64,000 bases of DNA from Orychophragmus violaceus (lineage: Eukaryota; Streptophyta; Magnoliopsida; Brassicales; Brassicaceae), in assembly GCA_030180135.1 (NCBI GenBank), contig CM058234.1:8863543-8927542 (forward strand), given 5' to 3'. Numbering within the stretch: the stretch's first letter is position 1; each line of letters begins with the position of its first letter. Below the pieces are notes generated by a model, which did not search any database, was not told the origin of the DNA, and saw only the letters and a program-made list of their open reading frames with translations. Below are positions 41,914-53,189 of this stretch, one piece after another. The position numbers were made by a program, and so were the translations under genes.

Positions 41914-42184
41914 TCTGTCTATTGACGATGGTACAGAGTTACACCAAAGGTAAACTCATGGGGTGGGGTAGATTATTGAAAATATTCTCTACAAACTGAA
42001 TACTCAAACAATTTTATCCTGAACTAATATAGTTTATATATTAAAAATAACATTTTAGTGTTTCATGTTTGGGTTTATGAAATCTTAACCACAACGAAAG
42101 ATGGTCAAAAGCCAGAGGAACTAAATAATGGAAACAATTCAAGTAAAAGATGTGGATCCTAAAACCCATATTCGAATTTTGGAG
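41914..42184. other. Unassigned sequence between Athila and Tat element no. 2
   Basis: About 270 bp of ordinary composition with no open frame, repeat or element terminus that I recognise. It could be host DNA or the remnant of an older element. Confidence 0.5.
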
Positions 42185-42642
42185 TGTTAGATGAGCTGAT
42201 TTGTGAAAGGGTGGGCTAGACTCTTGAATGAACTTGATCAGAGTGAGCTAACAATAATGGAAAAATGGATTTGTATTAAGTTGTATATATGAACACTAAG
42301 AATTCGAGCTATGAAGCGGTTACAAAGTCTTAATGCTAGGTCTAGTGATGAGTTCGAAATCGGATCCCTTCTCTAGTCGTCGAAGCTTCCTTTTATAGCC
42401 TCGATCTTCACAACCATCTTCCCTGATTTCCAGAGTTAGTTTCAACAACTTGCGAGATTCTCGGGATCGTGTGCTCGGCTCGTCTCCTCCTTCTTAGCCG
42501 GTTGGTTACTAACGGTGCAGATGTCGTCCACCGAGCTATACTACGAAGTCAGAGCTTCTTCTGTCGAATTGGGCATGGCTGCCGAGGCTGAATGAGGCCT
42601 TATCCAGCTGATTTTACTTGGGAGTGAAATTGGGCCCAAACA
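42185..42642 (-). repeat. 3' LTR of Tat element no. 2 (left edge approximate)
   Basis: The right edge is secure: the minus strand starts TGTTTGGGCCCAATTTC after the purine tract. The left edge is placed at the TGTTAG at 42185 because minus-strand LTRs should end in CA there; without the partner LTR it cannot be confirmed. Length of about 460 bp is close to the 539 bp of Tat no. 1. Confidence 0.6.
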
Positions 42643-42660
42643 ATTTTCCCCCAGCCCTTT
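42643..42660 (-). other. Polypurine tract of Tat element no. 2
   Basis: The minus strand reads AAAGGGCTGGGGGAAAAT before TGTTTGGG. Confidence 0.75.
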
Positions 42661-43161
42661 AAGCGAGCTTTCGAGCTTGAAGGGTGGAGTCTGTTTTGGG
42701 AAGGCCCACGGTCTTCTTTGGATAGGGCCGAATCTTGTAATCTGAACTGCATTAGATATACTTGGTCGATTCGGCTTCTCTCATACACCGTTGGATGACG
42801 CGTGAATAGAGATCCCGCCAAAACGAGCGGCTGAGATGAACGCGTGGTGTTCGCTGCGTGCAGTTATAGCGCGTGGGAGATATCTTTGAGATCTAATGGT
42901 TGCGATCTGCGAGATTTGAAAGGTCTTGTGGAGTCCCGAGGTTGCGTCATTATGATGTCTTTATAATCCACCTCCTCGTAAGCTCACTCTCCAATATACA
43001 ACCGCCGCTCATAAGTTAAATTCTCCACTCCTCTTTCTTATATCGATCGTTTCTTCTTCTTTTATTTTTACGCTTTCGTTTTAGTCTTCTCTCTCTCTTT
43101 CGTGGTTCTTTCTCTTTTTCTTGTTTGAAAAAAGAAACTGCTTGTTTGAGAATTCCGAGCG

Positions 43162-45268
43162 ATGTCGAAGTCGAGTCTGGTTAGGGTTAAAAAGGAGAAG
43201 CAGGTGGTCGAAGAGGAGGAGTACGAGCATCCTGTTCCGATTACGAAGGCGGAGGATATCGAGAGCATGTATTCGTCGCATGGCGTACCAAGGACGGTGG
43301 AGCTGAGGCTCCTTGATCCCGGGGAGACGCCAGAATCGGTTAGACCGGGTTATTGATGTGCCTATAAGGCTTATTTCGAGAAGTGCAACATGATCTTTCT
43401 GATTTCTCGGCTTCTGCTTGACGTACTAGGCGGGCTTGGGATGGCGCTTCCGCAGCTAACCCCAAATTTCATCTGTTATCGCATCGGCCTGTTGGTCAGG
43501 GCTCGAGAGGAGGGAATTCCATTTGATTTGTCTGTTCTTCACGATCTGTGTTCGATCAAACATAATTCGGCGACGGGACTCTTCTATCTCTCTCCTCGGA
43601 GAATCTTGGCGGTCTTGGTGGCGGTGCCAAACCGGGAGGATCGCTGGAGAGAGCGACCTATCTTGTTCAAGCTTGACCATCACTCAATGGGGATTATGAT
43701 CCTTCTAGAATCGCGACCTTGTGGTCGGAGTCTATTGGTTAGAGATAGTGTTTAGCTAGGTTTTCTCTTGTTGCCTGTCGGTTTTGGTTTTATCTGGGGA
43801 TATCTGACTATTTTCGTTCTCTTAATGTTTTCAGAGATCCCGGAGAGGTACGGAATAACCCCTGCGATTAGAAGGTTAGCGGTCACTCTCGGCTCTAGAG
43901 ACGTACTCTGGTCATCGTTCACCATTGACAGAGTCAAGCACGCACTCGAGCTTCCGGAAGCGATAGAGCAATTGGAGACTCGTCCTGCCCTGGCACTTAT
44001 CAGTGAGTGTACACATGTCCTTTCATTTGTCTCATAGCTTGGACATGAGCGTCGCTCATTCCCTTTTTTTTGCAGCCTCTCGAGAACACACCCCTTCCGA
44101 GGCTGCTTCGTCGAGTACGACTCAACCGAAGAAAAAGATGAGGAGACGCCCACCGTTCGTGAGTCATCCAGGAGGCCCTCTGAGAAGGCAACGTCTGGTG
44201 GTTACGCGCCCATCCGTGATGGTCAGCTGAGTGATGCTTTAGCTGGTGCTATTAACGATGGGAGGTCAGGAGGTGTTCCTCCACCTCCTCCGCGTCGGGT
44301 AACGGAGTCTGGGAAGGGACCGGAAGCTGCACGCCCCGACCAAGTGATTCATTTGAGTTCCAGGGCCACCGGGAGTGATTCCTCGGTGCAGCCTTTGAAC
44401 AAGAAGCCTCGATATGAAAAGGAAGCAGCTGTTTGGTCGGGCTCGTCGCATGCTCCAGGTTCTAAACCGTTTTACTGGAAGTTTGACCATACAAAAGATT
44501 TTCCGATCACGGACGATCTCGACGGACTTGCTCATTTGCTCCATCATTGCATGGCCGCTGGATGTTCTCTCCCTTCGGTGAAGAACCTGATAGGCCGGGA
44601 TTTGTATGTCAAAGCAATGACTGCTAAGGGAAAGGTAACTTTCGCTTCTTCTTTCCTTTTCTAGTTTTTAATGTTGGTTTTCTGTTTCAGGCTTTGGAGG
44701 CGGATAACCAGCTCATGGCCTTCTATGAGCAGAGTCTCAAGTGTGTCCCTCGTCAAGAGGAGCTCGAGCAAGCTCAGAGCGTCGTGCACCAGTTGACCAT
44801 GAGCCTCAAGATTTGCCAAGAGGAGATGAAGCGTTGCGAGGCCCAACTTAACGTTGTGAAGTCCGAGCGCTCGATTGCTGTGGAGAGGACGGTCACTCTG
44901 GAGAAGCAAACCAAGGAGCTCCTTGAGAAGGCAGAGACTGCGATCCGCTCGGCCAGGCATGACGGAATGAGGATAAGAAACTGCCATTACTTCGATATGT
45001 TCGAGGCACACAAAGACAAGTTCGAGAGGAAGAAGGAGGAGACGAGTTGCGAGATCAAAGTCAAGGAGGCCGAAGCCAACATTGAGTTTATCAACCTTCT
45101 GCAAAACGGAGTTACGACCATCGAGGAGGGGCTTCTCAAGCAGCTGGAGCAGAGGGAGACTTTCGCAAAGGAATCTGACGCTGTGTAGGTCTCCAACTTT
45201 TCCCTGAGTGCCGAGCTGCGTGTCATTCCTCAGATCTCAGATTATTCGGTGATGCGTGGAGCTCGCTC
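43162..45268 (+). pseudogene. Antisense additional ORF of Tat element no. 2, exons 1-4
   Basis: ATG at 43162 (MSKSSLVRVKKEKQVVEEEE). Exon 1 (to 43737) has CAYKAYFEKCNMIFLISRLL, LPQLTPNFICYRIGLLVRAR and LCSIKHNSATGLFYLSPRRI, homologous to the Tat no. 1 ORF, with a TGA at 43354 and a frameshift near 43687. GT-AG introns follow at 43738-43834, 44003-44075 and 44635-44690. Exon 2 encodes IPERYGITPAIRRLAVTLGS. Exon 3 is basic, Pro-rich (KKKMRRRPP; frameshift near 44140), then YWKFDHTKDFPITDDLDGLA. Exon 4 (44691-45188) is a long coiled coil (ELEQAQSVVHQLTMSLKICQ, EKQTKELLEKAETAIRSARH). The last exon lies beyond the Copia insertion at 51957. The domain is the plant putative gypsy-type transposon family; its role is unknown. 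Confidence 0.7.
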
Positions 45269-45948
45269 GGAAGGAATTTCTAGCAGATCCTAATCCAATT
45301 AGGCAATCCTGGTCTGAATTCCAAGCCTAGGATCTAGGGTTCATGTAATTGAATCTATCAGATCTCAGAATTACCTGGTGATTAGCAGCGGAAGATTTGC
45401 AGATAATCGAGATCTAGAGCGCCTCAAACGCTGCGCCTCTACTGGTATCCACACACACACAAACTGAACAGCAGGGATGCTAGTGCCTATAGAGATCCAA
45501 TCTCTTCATAGGTTTCTATTCAAGTTCTGGTGGCTGTGAATTAGGTTAGAAATCAGTTTAGGTCGACCATATATCTCATATATGTCGACTTAAACCATAA
45601 CGGAATTAACCAGCGATTAAACCGAATTAATCTGATTAATCCGCGAGTGCATCGATCGATGCACTCTCTGCAACGATCGATGCTGTCCCAGAACATTGAT
45701 ATCGAATGCATATCACATATGCATTCACTGGATCATTACATTAATGATCAACCTCGTCTTTAACGCCCAGTTTGCTTAGGTGTGTGACCCTGTAGGATCA
45801 TATAACACTAGCAATGAGTTCTAAACTCATTGATCATAAGTGGCTTCTAGCAAAGCATTATGACTACCTAGTATTATATGATTGTCTCATCTCGACAATA
45901 CAACTATCACTTAGAGTAAGTACAATAGATTTCAGGACATTCCCAACA
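45269..45948 (-). repeat. 3' LTR of Copia no. 1
   Basis: The minus strand starts TGTTGGGAATGTCC, after the purine tract CAAGTGGGAGAT (45960-45949). It contains a TCGATCGATGCA plus ACGATCGATGC pair at 45651-45683. Confidence 0.92.
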
Positions 45949-46740
45949 ATCTCCCACTTGTACTGGAATCATCTATTCCTTCAATCCTCGTCACTATATC
46001 TCGATCTAGCATAAGGCAAGAACCGTGTCATCCTTATTGAGCCAAGATCATGTTCATCGAACTCCGATTTATACTGACAAGACAAACGACTGACAATCAC
46101 CTCGTTTGAGTGTGGCCACACATTTCTCAGTATCAAATCTTCGATGGGCCCTGAGATATTTATCTCCTGTTATATAGGAGGGACAAATCCCATCTTGTTC
46201 CATCCCTGTCTCTTCACACGCTTCATGATACGCCCAATCAATGCCTTTATAGTCACCAGTTACGGCTGATGTTTGACAAGGTTAAAGCGGACCAATTCAC
46301 ATGTAAGAAAACATGATGAACTCAGGTCTAAGGACTATACTCTATAGTCGTAATGAAAACTCTCATGACACTTATATAACTATCCCGTAGAGTTCTCATC
46401 AGTGGGTCATGTCCGATCCTGTGTTCTCCAACACATATCTATGTGATTGACTTTAATACTCTTATTAATGACTCCATGAAACTTAGTCATCAGTCACCTC
46501 ACATGCTAGTCTCACGCGGTTGTTAATGTCCCACTTTAACAACCTCGACCAGGGACCAACATAATTTATGTCATTTATTATCTATAGGGTTTCATGATCA
46601 AGTCACATACTTGATGACCTATAAAATGTCATAAATTACTTTGGGACTATTATTTAATAACCATTATTAAATAATACAGATGTCAGATATCAATAACATA
46701 ATCAAATTATGTTTATACGAACATCATATCATAACTAAAA

Positions 46741-47440
46741 TTAGTAACAATGACTCCCACTAAAATTAAGATCACATCTTAAGACATCTAATGCTTTTAG
46801 CAGTAGCCTGACCCTCATTCGCCCTTGCTCAGCATGTGTCCAAAGACACTGCGTCTTGCTAAGAGTAATACCAAGAGTCATTTGCACGAAGTCCTTCTTG
46901 GAATCCTGCATATTGGACATGTGCAAGGCCTTATCACTATAAGTATCTTGACACAATCCAATTAGCTTATCCAATATATCTCTATAGATTCTTATTCCAA
47001 GAATATATACGGTTTCTCCCATAATTTTATCGAAAAACAACTTTCGAATCAAGTCTTAACAGACTGAAACAATGGAAATTCATTTCCGAGAAGTAGTATG
47101 TTATCAACATACAATACCAGAAATGCAACTGCGCTCCCACTAGTACTCTTGTAAACACACGGTTCCTCTTCATTCATGACGAAATCAAACCTTTTGACTT
47201 CATCATCAAAACAAAGATTCCAACTCCGAGATGCTTGCTTCAATCCATAAATGGATCGATGAAGCTTGCATACATTCCTAGTTTCATTAGGATCAATGAA
47301 AATTTAAGGTTGTGTCACGTACACATCCCTATCCAGAGTTCCATTAAGGAAAACTGTTTTCACATCCATCTGCCTCTTATCATAACCATTATGAGTGGCG
47401 GCAGTGGCTTTTAGCCATTTTCGGAGTCAAGGCCCATCAT
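46741..47440 (-). pseudogene. pol: Copia reverse transcriptase remnants
   Basis: Minus-strand pieces in several frames: a segment near 47340 resembling the RT N-terminal DVKTVFLNGTL motif; QASRSWNLCFDDEVKRFDFV and CVYKSTSGSAVAFLVLYVDN (47243-47049); and ILGIRIYRDILDKLIGLCQD with MQDSKKDFVQMTLGITLSKT (47052-46741). The catalytic motif is YVDN rather than YVDD, so the second Asp is lost. Frameshift near 47050. No RNase H domain is visible before the LTR: 45950-46740 is non-coding. Confidence 0.75.
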
Positions 47441-47770
47441 TGCTTCTTCAAAATTCGCAGGTCCGTCACTTTCAATGATCAGTAGATCACGGCAATTGGT
47501 TACGAGAAATCCATATTTCTCGGGTTCGTGACGGATCCTTTCGGATCTGCGAGCTTCAGTTTTCTGTAAAAGTCGCGCATACATATCTCATATGTATACT
47601 TTTACCACGACCTAATTAACCAAGATTTAAACCGTAGTTAATTAAGTCATAAACCAAAATCAATATTTGGTTCGCGATCTGTGTCGATCGATGCAACTTT
47701 TGTGTCGATCGACACTTCTTCAGAAACTCGCCATTTAAATGTATATCGAATATACATTCACCAGATCCTT
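47441..47770 (-). other. LTR-like, non-coding insert in Copia pol with a TCGATCGA motif pair
   Basis: This stretch interrupts the pol homology. It resembles, in diverged form, the order of features in the Copia LTR: CATACATATCTCATATGTAT palindrome, AATTAACCA...TTAAACCG words, a motif pair (TCGATCGATGCA, TCGATCGACAC at 47685-47715), then TATATCGAATATACATTCAC and CAGATCC. I infer an older LTR-related fragment or a shared cassette. Confidence 0.5.
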
Positions 47771-48620
47771 TATAAACTCTAGGCACCACAGGTGCAGTTT
47801 CTACAACTCTTTGTAGATCCAACTGCTGCTCTTCCTCATCAGGTTGAGCAGTCTCCTGTGATTTTCGAATTTCTTCGAGTTGTACTTTTACTCCCACTGT
47901 TCTTCTTGGAAAGAAAGTCTTTCTCAAGAAAACATAGTTCCGAGCAACAAACAATTTGTTCTCGAACTGGTTGTAAAAGTAACATGCCTTGGTTTTGTTA
48001 GGACAACCAATGAAGTAGCACTTATAAGATTTGGGTGTGAGCTTATCAGAGATTAAACGTTTTATATAAGTCTCGCAACTCCAAATCTCCATGATGGATA
48101 AATCAGAAACATTTACATTCCACATCTCATGTGGTATCTCTGTAACTGGTTTTGATGGAACTCTATTTAAAGTAAACTCAGACATTTCTAGAGGGTATTC
48201 TTAGAAGGATAATGGAAGATCTAAGTGACTCATCATTGATCGAACCATATCTAATAAAGTCCGATACAGGAGGAGTGAATTGTGAAACACTTTCACAATC
48301 TCTCAGATGATCACTAAATTCTTGACTTAAGTATTCACCTCCATGATCTCATCGTAAAGTTTTAATACCTTTGCCAAATTGATTCTGTACTTCATTTTGG
48401 AACTCTTTGAACCTTTCAAAGATTCTGACTTATGTCTTATAAATAAGACATAACTGTACCTACTGAAAATATCAGTAAAGGTAATGAAGTACTGAAAATT
48501 TCCTCTAGCATTTGCGCTTATCGGGCCATGTACATCCGTATGTATAAAGCCCAATAATCCCCTGGCCCATTCATTTTATCCGTTTGTTCGCAACCTGTAT
48601 CGATCGTTGCATACATGCAT
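47771..48620 (-). pseudogene. pol: Copia integrase remnants
   Basis: Minus strand 48554-48327 encodes MGFIHTDVHGPISANARGNF and QYFITFTDIFSRYSYVLFIR, the integrase core with the first two catalytic positions (HTDVHGP, TFTD). The frame then shifts (KLYDEIMEVNT, where the third catalytic region should be). 48185-47771 encodes the integrase C-terminal region (IPHEMWNV, SYKCYFIGCPNKTKACYFYN, KLFVARNYVFLRKTFFPRRT). An additional TCGATCGA pair lies at 48600-48630 just upstream. Not functional. Confidence 0.75.
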
Positions 48621-48630
48621 CGATCGACAC

Positions 48631-49218
48631 TACCTTTGTTGAAAAGGGCCTCTGTCGTTTTCCAATAAACAAGATTCACTTTACTCATTATGATTCATAA
48701 TCAAATGAGCCCAAAAGCCCATCACTATGGAGCTTCTGAATCTGTTTCTCATTTATTTGGCCCAAAACGACAATGCTAGAAAGAAGTTTGATTCGTATCA
48801 TTTGACTTGAATCTCTTGGTATTTATGTTATAGTTAGGCACATTCTTGTTTAGAACATAAATTTCATTCTCTAATGGATTGCTACTAAAATATATCATTG
48901 TAATCAATTGAATAACACTTATTCTTGATTTGAGAACTGATATCCTTCCATATCCAAACAAGGATTAGAAATAATCTTTCTGCTCATAGCAGTTACATAG
49001 TAGCAGTTTCAAGTTCAAAACATGCCATAAAAGGAAAAACAAATGAAATACTCCTACGGTTAATGCAGCAACTCTTGCTCCATTCACACTCATAGGTCCA
49101 CTTGTCCTTTCTCCATAGTCCTACTTTTGCTCAGGCCCTGCACATTTTCGCAAAATATGAGTACCACAGCTGGTATCCAATACCCAACAAGTAGGATTAT
49201 AAGAAGTAACATTTACTT
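48631..49218 (-). pseudogene. pol: Degraded Copia protease / integrase zinc region
   Basis: Expected to hold the aspartic protease and GAG-pre-integrase zinc domain. Only scraps of homology are seen, such as NPTCWVLDTSCGTHILRKCA read across 49200-49130 (minus), resembling the N-terminus of Copia protease with the DTG region changed to DTS. The rest is not recognisable. Confidence 0.45.
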
Positions 49219-50097
49219 CTATAACATAATACCTGAAGAACAAGTCTCGTACGTCTTCTTCAGCTTCTCATAATCTTCCAAGAATTTATTGCAGTTTCTT
49301 TTCAAATGCCCATAACCATTACAATAACGGCACTTAACATCTTCAGAAGGACTGGTTTTAACCTTAGGAACATGGCCAGACTCGCTTGGATTCACAATCG
49401 AGCTCGTCTTGCCATCACCTTTGTTCTTACCAAGTTTCTTAAACTTATTACCCTTTTGTACCATAAGGACATTTGGGGTGTCCTTCTTGATGTTAGGTTC
49501 AGCAGTCTTAAGCATCTCATGCAATTCAGTCAACGTCTTCGTCAAGTTGTTCATTTTATAATTCATAACAAATTGATCATAGCTTGACGGCAGTGACTGT
49601 AGAATGATGTCAGTAGCCAACTCTTGGCTAATGGGACAATCCAGTTTCCCCAGGTTATCAATATAACCCATCATCTTAATGACATGAGGACTAACTGGTT
49701 CGCCCTTTGGTAGCTTGCACTCAATCAGAGATCTAACCGTCTGGTATCTCTGAGTTCGTGCCTGCTCCTGAAACATACTTTTCAGGCCAGTGATCATCTC
49801 TTTTGGCGACTCCACGTACTCATATTGCTTCTGCAATTCCGAGTTCATGGTAGCCAACATGAGACAACTCACATCCACCGCATCATTAGAATGCTTATCC
49901 CAAGCATCCTTATCTGACTGCCAGGCATTGGCTCGGTACTTTCTGGGGAGAACTTTCTCAAGGACATAGTCCTTTTTCTCCTGTTTGAGAACAATTCTCA
50001 AGTTCCGATACCATTCAAGAAAGTTGGATCCATTTAACTTGTCCTTCTCAAGGACGGATCGCAGGGAGAAATTGTTACGATGGTTTGTGCTAGACAT
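49219..50097 (-). CDS. gag: Copia Gag, 292 residues, one CCHC knuckle
   Basis: Intact frame from ATG at 50097: MSSTNHRNNFSLRSVLEKDK. It is a UBN2/Copia-type gag domain with LNGSNFLEWYRNLRIVLKQE, SCLMLATMNSELQKQYEYVE, TVRSLIECKLPKGEPVSPHV and DIILQSLPSSYDQFVMNYKM. It ends with the zinc knuckle CRYCNGYGHLKRNC at about residues 256-269 and a Lys-rich linker before it. Gag packages element RNA into virus-like particles in the cytoplasm. It is the only intact gene of this Copia. The partial gag at 63809 is clearly related (SIRSVLEKEKLTGTNFLTWS). Confidence 0.88.
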   Translation of the reverse strand: MSSTNHRNNFSLRSVLEKDKLNGSNFLEWYRNLRIVLKQEKKDYVLEKVLPRKYRANAWQSDKDAWDKHSNDAVDVSCLMLATMNSELQKQYEYVESPKEMITGLKSMFQEQARTQRYQTVRSLIECKLPKGEPVSPHVIKMMGYIDNLGKLDCPISQELATDIILQSLPSSYDQFVMNYKMNNLTKTLTELHEMLKTAEPNIKKDTPNVLMVQKGNKFKKLGKNKGDGKTSSIVNPSESGHVPKVKTSPSEDVKCRYCNGYGHLKRNCNKFLEDYEKLKKTYETCSSGIML

Positions 50098-50689
50098 AGC
50101 TGAAAAACAAGGGAGGTTTTAGTTATGATGTTCAAGAAATGAGAAGTCTTAACTTTTAAGATAACTCGCATTATATTCAAACAATGTTTCCTCAGATGAA
50201 TATAATGATCCAAGACCCATACTTCACTAAACTTGAGTGAGCCACTGGCTATCACCCAAATTGTAGCTATTTAGGTAAGCAACAACTTTGCTAGTTATAT
50301 CCAATATAACTCTTGGTTGTGGATCGACATCTTATGTCCAATCCACCTGATGTCTCTGAGCCCAAAACGATTTTGATGGCCCAGTCAAGTAAACCACTCT
50401 CTTCAGTCATGTAATTGTTGATGTCTTGCACTGCAAGTCCATCAACACGATTACTTCCTGTCTTACTCATGAAATCGTGGACATCTTGCACTGCAAGTCT
50501 ATCACACAATTAAATGGGTCTTGACAGTTGACAAGATTGGAAAGACATCAAGTATCACTTGATATTAGGTTGAGGAACGGAACCTTTTAAAAAAACTTTT
50601 AGTTTTATTATGTTTTAATTCTTATAATTAATTGATTTATCTTGCTTTGGTTCTGTGATTTCAGGTTCCATAACCTAAATCATCAAATC

Positions 50690-51120
50690 TGATGTCGACC
50701 GACACTACTATAGTGTCGATCGGTGCAGAGTAACCAAAAGCAATCCGCGATAACCGATCAATCCAATTGATCCGGTTTTGAATACCGGTCAGCGTCGATC
50801 GATGCTACATTAGCATCGGTCGACGCTAACCTAATCAATCAATCGCAATTAAACCATTCACAGTGTTCGACCATCATTAACCAAGCTCGATAACCGGTCC
50901 AATCCAATTGAACCGATTCATCAATCTCGCAAGGTTTGTGTCGATCGATGCAACGCTTGTGTCGATCGACACTAGGCGAAAACTAATGTTTATTCGGGTT
51001 TTTGCCCTGCATCGATCGATGCCGGATTGGCATCGATCGACACCATACGAAATACCCTAAATTTCATTCGGGTTTTCGCCCTGTGTCGATCGATTCCGGA
51101 TTGGCAACGATCGACACCAT
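50690..51120 (-). repeat. Five paired TCGATCGA-type motif blocks in the Copia leader
   Basis: Pairs at about 50693-50727, 50792-50826, 50938-50972, 51009-51043 and 51083-51117. Each pair has one unit ending in GATGC(A/C) and a second ending in GACAC or GACGC, 12-16 nt apart. They are separated by ordinary sequence. They occupy the untranslated leader between the 5' LTR and gag. Confidence 0.85.
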
Positions 51121-51263
51121 GCGAAAAACCCTAAGACGTTTTTCGAACAAACCCTAAACTAGGTTTTTCATGAAAACGAATTTTAGCAAGTTTGTATCAA
51201 CCATACACAGATTCAGATTCAACTAATCTAATCAACATGCTACAGATTCAATGGAACCCTAAA

Positions 51264-51276
51264 GCTCTGATACCAC
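51264..51276 (-). other. Primer binding site (initiator-Met tRNA), Copia no. 1
   Basis: The plus strand GCTCTGATACCA is the tRNA 3' end; on the minus strand TGGTATCAGAGC follows the 5' LTR after one base. It sets the element orientation. Confidence 0.9.
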
Positions 51277-51956
51277 TGAAGGAATTTCTAGCAGATCCTA
51301 ATCCAATTAGGCAATCCTGGTCTGAATTCCAAGCCTAGGATCTAGGGTTCATGTAATTGAATCTATCAGATCTCAGAATTACCTGGTGATTAGCAGCGGA
51401 AGATTTGCAGATAATCGAGATCTAGAGCGCCTCAAATGCTGCGCCTCTACTGGTATCCACACGCACACAAACTGAACAGCAGGGATGCTAGTGCCTATAG
51501 AGATCCAATCTCTTCAGAGGTTTCTATTCAAGTTCTGGTGGCTATGAATTAGGTTAGAAATCAGTTTAGGTCGACCATATATCTCATATATGTCGACTTA
51601 AACCATAACGGAATTAACCAGCGATTAAACCGAATTAATCTAATTAATCCGCGAGTGCATCGATCGATGCACTCTCTGCAACGATCGATGCTGTCCCAGA
51701 ACATTGATATCGAATGCATATCACATATGCATTCACTGGATCATTACATTAATGATCAACCTCGTCTTTAACGCCCAGTTTGCTTAGGTGTGTGACCCTG
51801 TAGGATCATATAACACTAGCAATGAGTTCTAAACTCATTGATCATAAGTGGCTTCTAGCAAAGCATTATGACTACCTAGTATTATATGATTGTCTCATCT
51901 CGACAATACAACTATCACTTAGAGTAAGTACAATAGATTTCAGGACATTCCCAACA
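51277..51956 (-). repeat. 5' LTR of Copia no. 1, 680 bp
   Basis: Partner of 45269-45948. The minus strand runs TGTTGGGAATGTCC to GCTAGAAATTCCTTCA. Confidence 0.92.
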
Positions 51957-52109
51957 CGCTCTACAGGCTTCAACGAGTTTGGGTCGAACGCCGAGATGAT
52001 GGAAAGAGGTGCGAGCGCCGGGGTGAACCAGACAGCTGAGATCGGAATCCAGGGGACGACGGAGCAAGGAGATGAGGAGGCAGGAGCTGGAGGTGAGGAG
52101 CAGGGCTGA
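51957..52109 (+). pseudogene. Last exon of the antisense ORF of Tat element no. 2
   Basis: Continues the ORF from the far side of the Copia: TGFNEFGSNAEMMERGASAG, then acidic GTTEQGDEEAGAGGEEQG and TGA at 52107-52109. The preceding segment before the insertion is 45189-45268. The acidic tail closes the coiled-coil protein. Confidence 0.6.
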
Positions 52110-53189
52110 CGACTGTTCCTTTGAAAAAATTTTAATTTGCTTTTTTTTTTGGAATTCCCTAAAGCCCCCTTTTGGGCTAAAGTTGAACTCTTTTTATTTT
52201 GCTTTCTGTTATTGCCCGGGAGGATTTTAATCCATAACTCTTTTTGGCTCGGTGAGCCTATTGAATGCACGGTTTTTTATGTTTAGATTTTGTTTGAAGT
52301 TTGGATTTTTTTTTAGCAAAATATCGAGGTATGTTTATGCGTTGATAGATAGCATGTTAAACCTTAAGGTCATACAAACGGAACCCTTTGTTAGTTACTT
52401 AGTTTGGCCAGACATTCTTTGGTTTTTAGAGTTCGTTTTGATGACTTAGAGCCTTTAGTTCGCTTTAGTTTTGAATACATGTTTGACTCGTGCAAAGTCG
52501 CTTAGGGTTTACTTTCAAGTTTGGTTGCGGGTCGTAGGCTATGGAGGATTTTCTGGACGAATCCTCTAGAGTTGTGTCTCGTGGTTGCGAAGGTTTTAGG
52601 ACTTAGCATTTTTTCGATTTATGTTCGTTTGTAGCCTGCGTCGGCTGTACAGAGATTCGACAAAGATTCGAAGTACTGCGTAGAGTAGATCTTAAAACGT
52701 ATAAGGTAGTACTTTATTAATACATGCTTTGGAGTTTACAATTGCTGATGTTTACAATTGCTAAGGTTTTAAGACTTAGCGTATTTGTGATAGCTTGTGC
52801 TGTCTGTCGAAGTTTCGTCAACGTATACTCCAGAGTTTGTATTGGGTGGTAACCATGTACTTCCCCCCCGAAAAACGAAAAGAATGGATGGAACATTTTA
52901 AGTTTTTGGGTGGAGTGGCTGCGCTCGAGGTTCGAGCTGCCTACGTACCCTGCCAAGGGATCAAGCCTAACGTAGTTCGATTGTAAGTACTCACGGATGG
53001 TATAGTCTGAGGTTCATGGCATTCCACGACCTCTTCACGGGTATTCCGTTTTTATGCTTTGTGAGCTTGTAGACGCTGTCTCGGACTATTTCGGTGACTC
53101 GATAGGGGCCTTCCTAGTTCGTCCCAAGCTTTCCGGCACCTGGCTCTCTGGTATTTGAGTAGACTTTGTGTAGTACTAATTCTCCCACA
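52110..53189. other. Non-coding region between convergent antisense ORF and pol of Tat no. 2
   Basis: About 1.1 kb without supported genes. It contains the conserved block GAGCTGCCTACGTACCC, GGGATCAAGCC, CGTAGTTCGAT at 52921-52983, shared with Tat no. 1 at 12991-13062, and short repeated AAGTACT/AAGACTTAGC words. Confidence 0.65.

Larger units (their letters stand above)
45269..51956 (-). mobile_element. Copia retrotransposon no. 1, 6688 bp, minus strand
   Basis: LTRs 45269-45948 and 51277-51956, both 680 bp, flanked by the perfect duplication CGCTC (45264-45268, 51957-51961). On the minus strand: LTR, initiator-Met primer site, leader rich in TCGATCGA motif pairs, gag, integrase pieces, RT pieces, purine tract, LTR. 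Only about six differences between LTRs by eye (under 1 percent), so it is younger than the Tat it sits in. The outer base of the left LTR is changed (TGAAGG to GGAAGG). The pol region is heavily deleted and frameshifted even though the LTRs are similar, so it probably moved as a non-autonomous copy. Confidence 0.92.

Noticed and set aside
50690..51120. CRISPR-like array of regular repeats
   Set aside because: Spacing is irregular, units are palindromic and variable, there are no cas genes, and the context is a plant retrotransposon leader.
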